Assembly (NCBI RefSeq): GCF_029589055.1
Contig: NZ_JARQZP010000007.1
Coordinates: 2,218,501 to 2,282,500 of the forward strand
DNA length: 64,000 bases
Direction of reading: 5' to 3'
Source: Vibrio hannami
Lineage (GTDB): Bacteria > Pseudomonadota > Gammaproteobacteria > Enterobacterales > Vibrionaceae
Shown here: piece by piece, positions 16,848 through 26,935 of the stretch
How positions within the stretch are numbered: the stretch's first letter is position 1
Layout: the number at the start of each line of letters is the position of its first letter
Notes under the pieces: model-generated
Told to the model about the DNA's origin: nothing
The model's input: the letters and a program-made list of their open reading frames with translations, nothing else
The model's database searches: none
Position numbers and translations under genes: made by a program

Positions 16848-19127
16848 TTATTCGCTTTCCGTTGGCTCTGATTTCGCCTCTGGCAGCTCTACCTCAATAC
16901 GGGTTACTCTCTGTAAGCCTCGAGGAAGTAATCCACCTCTTCTACCGCGTTCACCACGGAAGTTATCCAGATCGTTTGGCTTCAGCCCTAGCTTACGCTT
17001 ACCTGCATACAGAGTAATCGTAGCCCCCTGAGGAATAGCAGTCAGGTGAGAGACAAGCTCTTCTCGTGCCTTCGCTTTTGCAGCCGGAATATTGATGATC
17101 TTATTACCTTTACCTTTGCTTAGCTGAGGTAAGTCCTTAATAGGGAACATCAGCATTCGGCCAAGGTTAGTAATCGCCAGAATTTCGTCTGTCTCAATAT
17201 CAGAAATTGTCATTGGCGTCATAACTTCTGAGCTAGCAGGAAGATTAACCAGTGCCTTACCACTACGGTTCTTAGACAGCAGGTCCGCACCTTTACATAC
17301 AAAGCCATAACCAGCGTCAGAACCCACCAGCCAAAGCTGCTCATCTTCACCCATGATCACCTGGCGAACAGATGTTCCTTCAGCGACATTCAAACGACCT
17401 GTGATCGGCTCGCCCTGACTTCGCGCTGATGGCAACGAATGAGACTCGAGTGAGTAACTCCGGCCATCAGAACCAAGGAACACGGCTTGCTGATTACTCT
17501 TACCACGAGCATGAGCCAGATAGCTGTCGCCTGCTTTATAGTTCAGGCCTTCAGGATCGACATCGTGACCTTTCGCATGACGAATCCAGCCCTTGTCTGA
17601 AAGCACAACGGTAATGGCTTCACTTGGTACCAACTCACGCTCTGTCAGTGCTTTTGCTTCGCTACGCTCAACCAGTGGCGAACGACGATCATCACCGAAC
17701 TTCTCAGCATCAGCTTTGATCTCTTTCTTAAGCAGAGTATTCATACGACGCTCAGAGCCAAGGATCAACTCTAGCTTCTCGCGCTCTTTCTCCAGCTCTG
17801 CCTGCTCACCGCGGATCTTCATCTCTTCCAGCTTAGCCAGGTGACGAAGTTTGGTATCCAGAATCGCATCCGCCTGAATATCAGTAATACCAAAGCGCTC
17901 CATCAGAACCGCTTTAGGATCATCCTCAGTTCGGATAATCTCAATCACTTCATCCAGATTCAGATAAGCAACCAATAAACCTTCTAAGATGTGCAGACGA
18001 GCCATCACCTTATCAAGACGGTGCTGTAAACGACGACGAACCGTTGCACGACGGAACTCAATCCACTCAGACAGAATCTGAACCAGTCCCTTAACCTGTG
18101 GACGGTTATCCAGACCTATCATGTTCAGGTTAACCCTGAAGTTTTTCTCCAGATCCGTTGAAGCAAACAGGTGATTCATCAATTGATCGGTGTCCACTCG
18201 ATTAGAACGAGGAACAATTACAATACGAGTCGGGTTTTCATGATCAGATTCATCACGAAGATCGTCTACCATCGGTAGCTTCTTCGCTCGCATCTGAGCT
18301 GCAATCTGCTCAAGTAGCTTAGCGCCAGAAACCTGATGAGGAATGGCGGTGATAACTACATCAGAACCTTCTTTGTGCCATACCGCGCGAGCTTTTATGC
18401 TTCCTCGTCCTGTTCGGTATATCTTCTCCAGCTCTTTCTTTGGAGAGATAATTTCCGCTTCTGTCGGATAGTCTGGCCCCTGAACATACTCCATAATATC
18501 CGGAAGCTCTGCTTTCGGATTATCAAGTAGGTGTATAGCTGCATCTGCCACTTCACGTACGTTATGTGGCGGGATATCAGTGGCCATACCAACCGCGATA
18601 CCTGTTACACCATTAAGCAGGATATGAGGCAAGCGTGCCGGTAACATCTGTGGCTCTTTCATGGTGCCATCAAAGTTCGGCTGCCATTCAACCGTGCCCT
18701 GCCCCAGTTCACCTAATAGAACTTCAGCAAACTTAGAAAGTTTTGCTTCGGTATAACGCATCGCTGCGAACGATTTCGGATCATCCGGAGCACCCCAGTT
18801 ACCCTGACCATCAACCAGCGGGTAGCGGTATGAGAAAGGCTGCGCCATCAATACCATCGCTTCGTAACAGGCTGAGTCACCGTGTGGGTGATACTTACCT
18901 AACACGTCACCAACGGTACGGGCAGATTTTTTATATTTTGCTGCTGCCGAAAGCCCAAGCTCCGACATTGCATAGATAATACGTCTCTGTACGGGTTTCA
19001 GGCCATCACCGATATAAGGCAAGGCCCGGTCCATAATTACGTACATTGAATAGTTCAGATAGGCATCTTCAGTAAACTTGCGCATTGGCAACTGTTCAAC
19101 GCCATCATAAGTAATCTCAGTAGACAT
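16848..19127 (-). CDS. parC: DNA topoisomerase IV subunit A
   Basis: 759 residues. It has the GyrA/ParC breakage-reunion domain with the active-site Tyr in AAMRYTEAKLS (about residue 124) and a C-terminal beta-pinwheel region with degenerate repeats. ParC with ParE decatenates daughter chromosomes. The quinolone-determining segment reads HPHGDSACYE, with the Ser and Glu of a susceptible-type sequence. It lies 3 bp downstream of parE. Confidence 0.97.
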   Translation of the reverse strand: MSTEITYDGVEQLPMRKFTEDAYLNYSMYVIMDRALPYIGDGLKPVQRRIIYAMSELGLSAAAKYKKSARTVGDVLGKYHPHGDSACYEAMVLMAQPFSYRYPLVDGQGNWGAPDDPKSFAAMRYTEAKLSKFAEVLLGELGQGTVEWQPNFDGTMKEPQMLPARLPHILLNGVTGIAVGMATDIPPHNVREVADAAIHLLDNPKAELPDIMEYVQGPDYPTEAEIISPKKELEKIYRTGRGSIKARAVWHKEGSDVVITAIPHQVSGAKLLEQIAAQMRAKKLPMVDDLRDESDHENPTRIVIVPRSNRVDTDQLMNHLFASTDLEKNFRVNLNMIGLDNRPQVKGLVQILSEWIEFRRATVRRRLQHRLDKVMARLHILEGLLVAYLNLDEVIEIIRTEDDPKAVLMERFGITDIQADAILDTKLRHLAKLEEMKIRGEQAELEKEREKLELILGSERRMNTLLKKEIKADAEKFGDDRRSPLVERSEAKALTERELVPSEAITVVLSDKGWIRHAKGHDVDPEGLNYKAGDSYLAHARGKSNQQAVFLGSDGRSYSLESHSLPSARSQGEPITGRLNVAEGTSVRQVIMGEDEQLWLVGSDAGYGFVCKGADLLSKNRSGKALVNLPASSEVMTPMTISDIETDEILAITNLGRMLMFPIKDLPQLSKGKGNKIINIPAAKAKAREELVSHLTAIPQGATITLYAGKRKLGLKPNDLDNFRGERGRRGGLLPRGLQRVTRIEVELPEAKSEPTESE

Positions 19128-19130
19128 CCG

Positions 19131-21011
19131 TTAAACCTCTGCTAAATCGCCATTCGTCTGCAACCAGTTGCGGCGGTCATCCGCACGCTTTTTACCTAGC
19201 AACATATCCATCATTTCATTGGTCTGCTCATCATCATCGATGGTTAGCTGAACTAATCGACGAGTATTTGGATCCATCGTTGTTTCACGCAACTGGAGTG
19301 GGTTCATCTCACCCAGACCTTTGAATCGCTGCACGTTTATCTTAGCTCTTTTCTTGCTCAGCCTTTCCAGAATGCCCTCTTTCTCATCTTCATCAAGGGC
19401 ATAGAAGACCTCTTTACCGCAGTCGATTCTAAACAGTGGCGGCATAGCGACATAAACGTGTCCAGCTTCAACCAGAGCACGGAAATGACGAGTAAACAGC
19501 GCACAGAGCAGAGTTGCGATATGCAGACCATCCGAGTCCGCATCGGCAAGGATACAAACTTTACCGTAGCGCAAATCGTCGAGGTTGTCGGAATCAGGGT
19601 CAATTCCCAATGCGACAGAAATATTATGTACTTCCTGAGAAGCCAGCACCTGATCGGCAGAAACTTCCCATGTATTCAGAATCTTACCACGCAGAGGCAT
19701 GATTGCCTGAAACTCGCGGTCACGAGCCTGTTTAGCACTACCGCCCGCAGAGTCGCCCTCCACCAGGAACAGTTCTGTACGTGCTAGGTCCTGAACCGAA
19801 CAATCGGTCAACTTACCCGGAAGTGCCGGACCAGAAGCGACTTTCTTACGTACAACCTTTTTCGCAGCGCGCATACGACGGTGTGCATTGGCAATACACA
19901 TTTCTGCCATCTGCTCAGCAAGCTGAGGACGTTCGTTTAACCACAGGCTGAAGGCATCTTTAACAACACCGGACACAAATGCCGCACACTGACGTGACGA
20001 CAAGCGTTCTTTAGTCTGACCTGCAAACTGAGGGTCCTGCATCTTAATTGAAAGCACGTAAGAGCAGCGATCAAATACATCATCACCGGTTAGCTTAACG
20101 CCACGAGGAAGTAGGTTGCGGAATTCACAGAACTCACGCATCGCATCCAATAAGCCCTGACGAAGACCATTTACGTGAGTACCACCAAGTGCTGTCGGGA
20201 TAAGGTTTACGTAACTTTCTGTTATCTGCTCACCACCTTCCGGCTGCCAGATAATCGCCCAGTCCGCCGCTTCTGTCTCTGCGGAGAATTTGCCGGTAAA
20301 CGGCTCTTCTGGAAGAACGGTATAACCCTTAACGCCTTCTGCCAGGTAATCTTTAAGGCCACTTTCATAGTGCCATTTGTGCTCGTTACCGTTTACTTTA
20401 TCTGAGAAGGTAATTTCCAATCCCGGACAAAGTACAGCTTTAGCGCGTAGATTATTAACCAAACGAGTGACGGAGAAATTACCTGAGTCGAAATACTTTT
20501 CATCTGGCCAGAAATGAACACTGGTTCCTTTGTTACGTCGACCACAAGTACCTGTTACGGTAAGGTCTGATACTTTTTCACCATGCTCAAAAGCAATATC
20601 ATACACCTGCCCATCACGACGAACGGTAACCTCAACCCTTTTCGACAGGGCGTTAACTACCGAGATACCAACCCCATGCAAACCACCTGAGAATTGGTAG
20701 TTTTTATTGGAAAACTTACCACCGGCGTGAAGTTTACAAAGAATCAGTTCGACACCGGAAACTTTCTCTTCCGGGTGAATATCGACAGGCATACCACGAC
20801 CATCATCAATCACCTCAAGGGATTGATCGGCGTGCAGTATCACTTGTATTTTGGAGGCATGACCGGCAAGCGCTTCATCGACACTGTTATCGATAACTTC
20901 CTGACCAAGGTGGTTAGGGCGCGCTGTATCCGTATACATCCCAGGTCGGCGACGTACTGGCTCCAAACCATTAAGAACCTCAATGGCTCCAGCATTATAT
21001 TGTTCAGTCAT
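19131..21011 (-). CDS. parE: DNA topoisomerase IV subunit B
   Basis: 626 residues from the Met at 21011 (MTEQYNAGAIEVL); an earlier Met adds six residues not shared by the family. GHKL ATPase motifs are visible (EVIDNSVDEALAG, DDGRGMPVD, GGLHGVG), and the TOPRIM domain has LVEGDSAGGSAKQARDR and DADSDGLHIATLL. ParE supplies ATP-driven strand passage for topoisomerase IV. It is transcribed ahead of parC. Confidence 0.96.
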   Translation of the reverse strand: MTEQYNAGAIEVLNGLEPVRRRPGMYTDTARPNHLGQEVIDNSVDEALAGHASKIQVILHADQSLEVIDDGRGMPVDIHPEEKVSGVELILCKLHAGGKFSNKNYQFSGGLHGVGISVVNALSKRVEVTVRRDGQVYDIAFEHGEKVSDLTVTGTCGRRNKGTSVHFWPDEKYFDSGNFSVTRLVNNLRAKAVLCPGLEITFSDKVNGNEHKWHYESGLKDYLAEGVKGYTVLPEEPFTGKFSAETEAADWAIIWQPEGGEQITESYVNLIPTALGGTHVNGLRQGLLDAMREFCEFRNLLPRGVKLTGDDVFDRCSYVLSIKMQDPQFAGQTKERLSSRQCAAFVSGVVKDAFSLWLNERPQLAEQMAEMCIANAHRRMRAAKKVVRKKVASGPALPGKLTDCSVQDLARTELFLVEGDSAGGSAKQARDREFQAIMPLRGKILNTWEVSADQVLASQEVHNISVALGIDPDSDNLDDLRYGKVCILADADSDGLHIATLLCALFTRHFRALVEAGHVYVAMPPLFRIDCGKEVFYALDEDEKEGILERLSKKRAKINVQRFKGLGEMNPLQLRETTMDPNTRRLVQLTIDDDEQTNEMMDMLLGKKRADDRRNWLQTNGDLAEV

Positions 21012-21230
21012 AATACGGAATTTACTCAAATATTTTCAGGCTACTACTCTGCCCTGAAAGTATGACGTTTTTAGTTACTTAAAGCTCACTATAGCGGGCG
21101 CTAAAGCGTAATACTTACTTTGTACAGGAGAAGCAATAAGGCTACATACTCTGGAACAAGCCCTGTCATGTCAAGCAACAGGCGAATATGTAGCTAATTT
21201 TTATGAAGCAAAGCCCTTGTCTGGCTATTT

Positions 21231-21815
21231 TTACAGCTTTAGAAACGAAATGATATCTGCGGGAAAGCGTTCGAAGTCGACAAAACTGTGGTCACCATCT
21301 AGCTCGACAGTCTGTTTGCAGCCTGAAAACTTATCGACAGCCTGACGGTAATCCAACACCTCATCGCCTTCTTGCTGTAGTAACCAGAAGTCGCCTTTTC
21401 TTTCAATTTTGGGAACATCCAGTTCCCTTAATTGCTCGACATGTATCGACTCAAGAAGGTACTTTTCTCCGGTGTATGGATTTTCTTGCTCCCCAAGAAA
21501 ATCTTGAAGCAATTCATATGGCTTCACCGCCGGGTTAACAACCACCGCTTTAAAACCATACCGACTATTTAACCAAGTAGATAGATAGCCCCCTAATGAA
21601 CTTCCCACCAAAGCTATTTGGTAATGATCTTTATATTTCTCTACCAGCTCTAAAAGCAGTGATTTAGCTTCTGAGGGAAAGCTAGGCATCTGAGGTATCA
21701 CCACCTTTATATCTGGTCTGTGTTCTTCACAATAAACCTTCATTACATTTGCTTTGTGAGACTGTGGAGAGCTATTAAAGCCATGGATATAAAGGAGCAA
21801 TGGAGCTTTAGACAT
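21231..21815 (-). CDS. yqiA: esterase YqiA (alpha/beta hydrolase)
   Basis: 194 residues. LLYIHGFNSSPQSHKA marks the oxyanion region, LVGSSLGGYLSTWL carries the nucleophile Ser, and GDHSFVDFE near the C-terminus holds the catalytic His. YqiA is a short-chain acyl esterase of uncertain cellular role. Its ATG shares a base with the cpdA stop, so the two are coupled. Confidence 0.9.
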   Translation of the reverse strand: MSKAPLLLYIHGFNSSPQSHKANVMKVYCEEHRPDIKVVIPQMPSFPSEAKSLLLELVEKYKDHYQIALVGSSLGGYLSTWLNSRYGFKAVVVNPAVKPYELLQDFLGEQENPYTGEKYLLESIHVEQLRELDVPKIERKGDFWLLQQEGDEVLDYRQAVDKFSGCKQTVELDGDHSFVDFERFPADIISFLKL

Positions 21816-22632
21816 TAATAGCCACCAGCACTAAAATCGGGGAAAAACTCAGTTCCATCAAGACGATGAACTTGTGTATCGATAGTCCCGTCACTCTTAA
21901 GCTCTAATGTACGCCATCCCGGCGCTTTAGCATCCAAAGCAAAGTCTTGAGAGTCTGGCTTGAACTGAACGCAGGTTGAAGGCGTCGCCATTACCCGAAC
22001 ACCGAAATGTCGCTCATCAAACTCCTGATGAACATGACCGCACAGTGTAGCCTTTACATTGTTATGCTCTTTTATGATGTTCCAGAAGCTTTCCGCATCA
22101 TAAAGCGTATGCTGATCAAGCCACGCACTACCCACCAATACAGGATGGTGATGGAGCAAAACCAATGTGTACCTTTCTGGGTAAGCTGTAAGCTTTTCTT
22201 TTAACAATGAAAGCTGCTGATCATTCAAACGCCCATGCGGAACGCCCGTTACCTGGCTGTCTAGCTGAATAATCTGCCAATATTCGCCTACTAAAGCGTG
22301 CTCATCGGAACATATCTGATCCGATGGCATAACACTGCTCATATTGGGCTTAAAATCGTGGTTGCCGGGCAGCCATAGACATTTTTCTCTAGCGGATAAA
22401 TTCCCTGCTCAAATCGACAGTACGATTTTGCAGTGTGATCCTGCGAGATATCACCCGTCGCCAGTATCGCATCAAACTCGTGTTTTCTGTTTATAACCTC
22501 TTGTACAACAGCGTGGAAGCTATCTAACGTATTAACGCTTAGTAAGCAGCCGTCTGTTGTCGAAAACAGATGCGTATCTGTTAGCTGTAATAGCTTTATA
22601 CTGTCTCTTTTCGAGGTTGCTGATAATTTCAA
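21815..22632 (-). CDS. cpdA: 3',5'-cyclic-AMP phosphodiesterase CpdA, frame broken mid-gene
   Basis: Two adjoining frames together give a 272-residue CpdA. The N-terminal part has LLQLTDTHLF and LATGDISQDH; the C-terminal part continues from the GNHD region and has LCGHVHQEFD, completing the metallophosphoesterase motifs. The break is at a five-base T run (22382-22386, A run on the coding strand). One more base restores PLEKKCLWLPGNHDFKPN. CpdA hydrolyses cAMP and so tunes CRP-dependent regulation. It sits in the nudF-yqiB-cpdA-yqiA-parE order. Confidence 0.9.
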
Positions 22633-22702
22633 AACAATTAACCTGAATAATTTATATATTTCTCAGACTTAAATCACTTGGCTCGAACCTTTAATCCTGC
22701 TG

Positions 22703-23140
22703 TCAGAACAAGGGAGCTCGACTTATTCCATGCTTCAGGCAAAATGTCAGCCAGTCACTAAGAAACTGATTAAGCTGAAATTTTTCATCCTTCTGCATCA
22801 TTTTATTATTAGGGTAGTCATAGCGAGCTTTAACTCTTGAAATCTGATCACTCGCACATACTTCTGCTACCCTTGCATCATGGTATAGTCTGACTGTCAT
22901 TTTAGGCAGCGGAAACACCGGCTGCTCATCACACTGACTCACATCGATCAGTGTCGTATATTTTGTCACTTCGCTCACTTCGAGCTGGTATGCCATGGCC
23001 GCAACCTGATAGGAACGCACATCACCAACTTCTGCCTGAGCAGGAAGCAAAGCATTCAATTTCGCATAGTTTGTTTCGTATACACGCATTAATGCTGCGA
23101 GATCAACGTGATACGATTTATCAGTTGCTATTTCTGCCAT
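22703..23140 (-). CDS. yqiB: DUF1249 family protein YqiB
   Basis: 145 residues. It matches the YqiB family (YHVDLAALMRVYETNYAKL at the start; MTVRLYHDARVAEVC; a conserved C-terminal NQFLSDWL). No catalytic function is established. It overlaps the nudF 3' end by 13 bp and is conserved between nudF and cpdA. Confidence 0.88.
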   Translation of the reverse strand: MAEIATDKSYHVDLAALMRVYETNYAKLNALLPAQAEVGDVRSYQVAAMAYQLEVSEVTKYTTLIDVSQCDEQPVFPLPKMTVRLYHDARVAEVCASDQISRVKARYDYPNNKMMQKDEKFQLNQFLSDWLTFCLKHGISRAPLF

Positions 23141-23738
23141 CGCGATTGTAGATCTTTATAGTTTAGCTCCAACCATTGCAACGCAATAATTGAGGCACCG
23201 TTCTCAATTTTACCGTCTAGCACCAGGTTATACGCCTCTTCACGGCTAACAACCTGCACTCGAATATCTTCATTTTCATAGTCTAGACCATGAATGCCAC
23301 CAGCATTCGACGCATCTACCTGACCAACGTAAACATCAAGCTTTTCTGAGCACCCGCCCGCAGAAGGGTAATAACTTGTTACCTTGATAAGCTCACCAGC
23401 CTCAACGCCAGCCTCTTCTAGAGATTCTCTGCGAGCAACTTCTTCTGGAGACTCGTCGGTATCAATGATTCCTGCGACAATTTCAATTTGCCACGGGCTT
23501 TCCTGTTCAAGAGTACCAACCCTGACCTGTTCGATAAGAATCACCTCGTCACGAACAGCATCGTAAGGGAGCATTGCGACCGCATGTCCACGAACAAACA
23601 GTTCTCTTTCAACAGGATCGCTCCATCCGCCTTTGAATAACTTATGTCTGAAGCGATACTTCACCATTTTGAAAAACCTTGAAACAAAGTCTCTTTGGAC
23701 AATATTTCGACATCTTGTGAAGTAAACTGTGATTTCAT
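23128..23738 (-). CDS. nudF: ADP-ribose pyrophosphatase NudF, frame broken near the start
   Basis: With one base restored the gene encodes 203 residues. The Nudix box GIIDTDESPEEVARRE followed by SLEEAGV is intact. An upstream frame from the ATG at 23738 (MKSQFTSQDVEI) runs into the main frame across a five-base A run at 23672-23676; one more base there gives ETLFQGFFKMVKYRFRH. Using only the downstream Met at 23667 would drop about 24 residues present in the family. NudF hydrolyses ADP-ribose to AMP and ribose-5-phosphate. It is divergent from tolC. Confidence 0.88.
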
Positions 23739-24006
23739 GCCGCTGTTTCCATGCTCTATTGAAAATAACCCTGAATACGCGGTTATTGTAATATTAGTTA
23801 ATAATAACTACCAATGATAACACTCAACTTTTTCAATAAGATTTGAGAGTTTTGTTTAAATTCCCAGATTTATATTGCACAATCGTATAATTAAGGGTAA
23901 AAAATCATAAAGAATTGAGCAATTATTCTTAAAGTTGAGTTACACTCTTTCAACTAATTGTTAAACTTTTTCAGAATATAATTTTAGACGGGGCGGAAAA
24001 GCCAAA
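23739..24006. promoter_or_regulatory. divergent nudF/tolC promoter region
   Basis: A 268-bp AT-rich gap between divergent genes; it must hold both promoters. No unambiguous promoter pair or operator was picked out by eye. Confidence 0.5.
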
Positions 24007-25321
24007 ATGAAAAAACTTCTACCAGTACTCATCAGCGCGACGCTAGGAAGTGCTTCTTCACTGGCATTAGCAGAAGATCTTGCTGAAATTTACAATCTCG
24101 CTAAAGAAAACGATCCAACCCTTTTTGCGTTCAGCTGCTACAAGAGATGCAGCGTTTGAAGCGATTACATCTAGCCGCAGTACGCTTCTGCCGCAAATCA
24201 ATCTAACTGCTGGATACGACATCAGTAGAAGTGACCTAAATAGCGCTTCAGCAGAAAACAACACGTTGTCAGCGGGTGTAAATTTCTCTCAGGAACTTTA
24301 CCAACGCTCAAGCTGGATTACGCTAGACCAGGCAGAAAAATCTGCACGCCAATCTGATGCAGCCTACGCAGCAGAACAACAAAACCTAATTCTACGAGTA
24401 GCTACCGCATACTTCGAAGTACTTCGTGCACAAGATAGCCTTGAGTTTGTCAGAGCAGAAAAAGCAGCTGTAGCTCGACAGCTTGAACAAACCAAGCAAC
24501 GCTTTGAAGTAGGCCTGTCTGCGATTACTGACGTACATGATGCGCAAGCACAATATGATACGGTACTTGCAAGCGAAGTAGTCAGCGAAAACAGCCTAAT
24601 CAACAGCTACGAGTCACTACGCGAGATCACGGGTCAGGCACATACTAATCTGGATATTCTGGACACTGACCGCTTTAGCGCAAACCGTCTTACAGAGTCA
24701 CCAGAAGCACTGCTAGAACAAGCTCAGACAAAGAACCTGACCTTGCTGACAGCGAGAATTGCTCAAGATATTGCACGCGACAATATTTCACTGGCAAGCT
24801 CAGGTCACCTTCCTTCTCTAACTTTGGATGGTGGTTATAACTATTCCGACGTTAGTCAGACACCAACAAATACCGATTACGACGAAAGTGGCGTATTCAA
24901 CATTGGTCTTAACTTGGCTGTACCGCTATACACAGGTGGTAACATCACTTCTCAGGTTAAGCAGGCAGAGTTCAACTACGTTGCAGCAAGTGAAGATCTG
25001 GAAGCAAGCTACCGCGGTATCGTGACTACTGTTCGTAGCTCTTACAACAACGTAAACGCAAGTATCGGCACTATTAAGGCATACGAGCAATCTGTTGTTT
25101 CTGCAAAATCAGCTCTTGAAGCAACGGAAGCTGGTTTTGATGTCGGTACCCGTACTATTGTCGATGTACTGGATTCAACGCGTAGCCTTTACGATGCAAA
25201 CCGTAACCTTTCAGATGCGCGTTACAACTACGTAATCAGTATTCTGAACCTGAAACAGGCAGTAGGTACGCTTAGCGAGCAGGATATCCTGGATATCAGT
25301 GCAGGCCTGAAGAAAAGCTAA
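24007..25321 (+). CDS. tolC: outer-membrane efflux channel TolC, frame broken near the start
   Basis: Removing one base gives a 437-residue TolC. The signal peptide (MKKLLPVLISATLGSASS, ending ALA) and the first 38 codons are in one frame, the rest in another. The switch is at a five-T run (24122-24126) where four would give NDPTLLRSAATRDAAF. The remainder has the two OEP repeats with long coiled-coil helices and beta segments. TolC is the shared exit duct for multidrug efflux pumps and type I secretion. It is followed by a strong terminator. Confidence 0.92.
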
Positions 25322-25365
25322 CTCAGCCATATTTATTAGCTAGATTCAAACGCCATAAAAAACAT

Positions 25366-25396
25366 AAGGGAGAGCAACTGCTCTCCCTTGTTATTT
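25366..25396 (+). terminator. terminator after tolC
   Basis: AAGGGAGAGCA / TGCTCTCCCTT hairpin followed by GTTATTTTT. Confidence 0.85.
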
Positions 25397-25420
25397 TTGC
25401 TGTTAGCCAGAAAAGACTTA

Positions 25421-26867
25421 TTAGCCTTTGTCGCCTTTGATGGTGTTAATAATCTCAGTAGTCGATACACCCTCTTCAAAGTTCAGTACTCGAACTTCAC
25501 CGCCCGCAGCAACAACTTCTTCACCACCAGCGATTTCTTCCGGTTTGTAATCGCCACCTTTCACCAGCAGGCTAGGCAGTACTTCAGAAATCAGACGGCG
25601 TGGCGTTTCTTCTCCAAATGGTACTACCCAGTCAACGGCACCTAAACCGGCCAGTACAGCCATACGACGATCTGTTGGATTTACTGGTCGACCTGGCCCT
25701 TTCAACATCTTAACTGATTCATCGGTGTTCACAGCAACAATCAGTCTCGTCACCCAGCTCAGCAGCATGATTCAGGTAAGAGACATGACCAGCATGTAGA
25801 ATGTCAAAGCAGCCGTTAGTCATCACCACTTTTTCACCTTTTGCACGGGCTTTCTTAACCGCTTCGATCAGAGCAACTTCAGAAATAATGCCGTAATCGG
25901 TATCCTGACCGCCATGTACAGCTTCTGCCAGTTCAACTTCAGATACAGTAGAAGTACCAAGTTTACCAACCACAACACCTGCACCAGCATTCGCTAAAGC
26001 ACATGCTTCATCCAGCGGTTTACCTGCTGCAACAGAGGCTGCAAGTACAGAGATAACCGTATCACCAGCACCGGTAACGTCGTACACTTCTTTCGCCTGA
26101 GTAGGAAGGTGGAACGGTTCCTGACCTTTACGTAGCAACGTCATACCATTTTCACTTCGAGTTACCAGAAGTGCTTCAAAGTCATAGGTATCGATTAGCT
26201 CAAGACCTTTCTTGATCAGATCTTCTTCATTTTTAACCTTACCAGCCACCAGCTCAAATTCCGCCATATTTGGTGTAAGCAGAGTCGCGCCACGGTATCG
26301 CTCGTAATCAGCACCTTTAGGATCGATGAAAACCGGAACATTAGCTGCTCTGGCTTTCTGGATCAGTGCTTGCACATGCTCAAGGCCACCTTTCGCATAG
26401 TCAGAAAGCACCACTGATTTAACGTTCGGCAGTGTTGCTTCCATACGTGAAAGAACAAGTTCAGGATCGGTTCCTTCGAATTTATCTTCAAAATCAAGAC
26501 GAATTAGCTGCTGACCACGGCTCATAATTCGCAGTTTAGTGATAGTCGGATAATCAGATAGAGTTACGAAATCACAGTTCACCTTTAGTGAACTCAGTGT
26601 ATTTTCCAGAACCTTTGCTGGCTCATCATTGCCAACTAGGCCAACAATATTCGCCTGTCCACCAAGTGCTGCAATGTTCATTGCTACGTTTGCTGCGCCA
26701 CCTGGTCTCTCTTCGTTTTCTTCAACCTTTACAACTGGCACTGGCGCTTCCGGAGAGATACGGCCAGTAGGGCCATACCAATACCTATCCAGCATTACAT
26801 CACCAATTATCAACACACCTGCTTTAGCATATTCAGGTAGGCTCGGTTTCATAAATTTCTCCAACAA
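25421..26867 (-). CDS. hldE: bifunctional heptose kinase / ADP-heptose synthase HldE, frame broken
   Basis: Removing one base gives 481 residues. The N-terminal ribokinase domain has GDVMLDRYWYG, GGAANVAMN and DVTGAGDTVIS. The C-terminal cytidylyltransferase domain has TNGCFDILHAGHVSYL. The break falls right after this motif: an extra C at about 25748 turns GDRLIVAVNTDES into an out-of-frame end. HldE makes ADP-heptose for the LPS inner core. It lies downstream of glnE on the same strand, as in many gammaproteobacteria. Confidence 0.93.
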
Positions 26868-26935
26868 ATCATTCTGCGCGCAAGTTTAGCATAGCTAATC
26901 TCACGCCTAAACATACGGTTAACTAAGTTATGCCG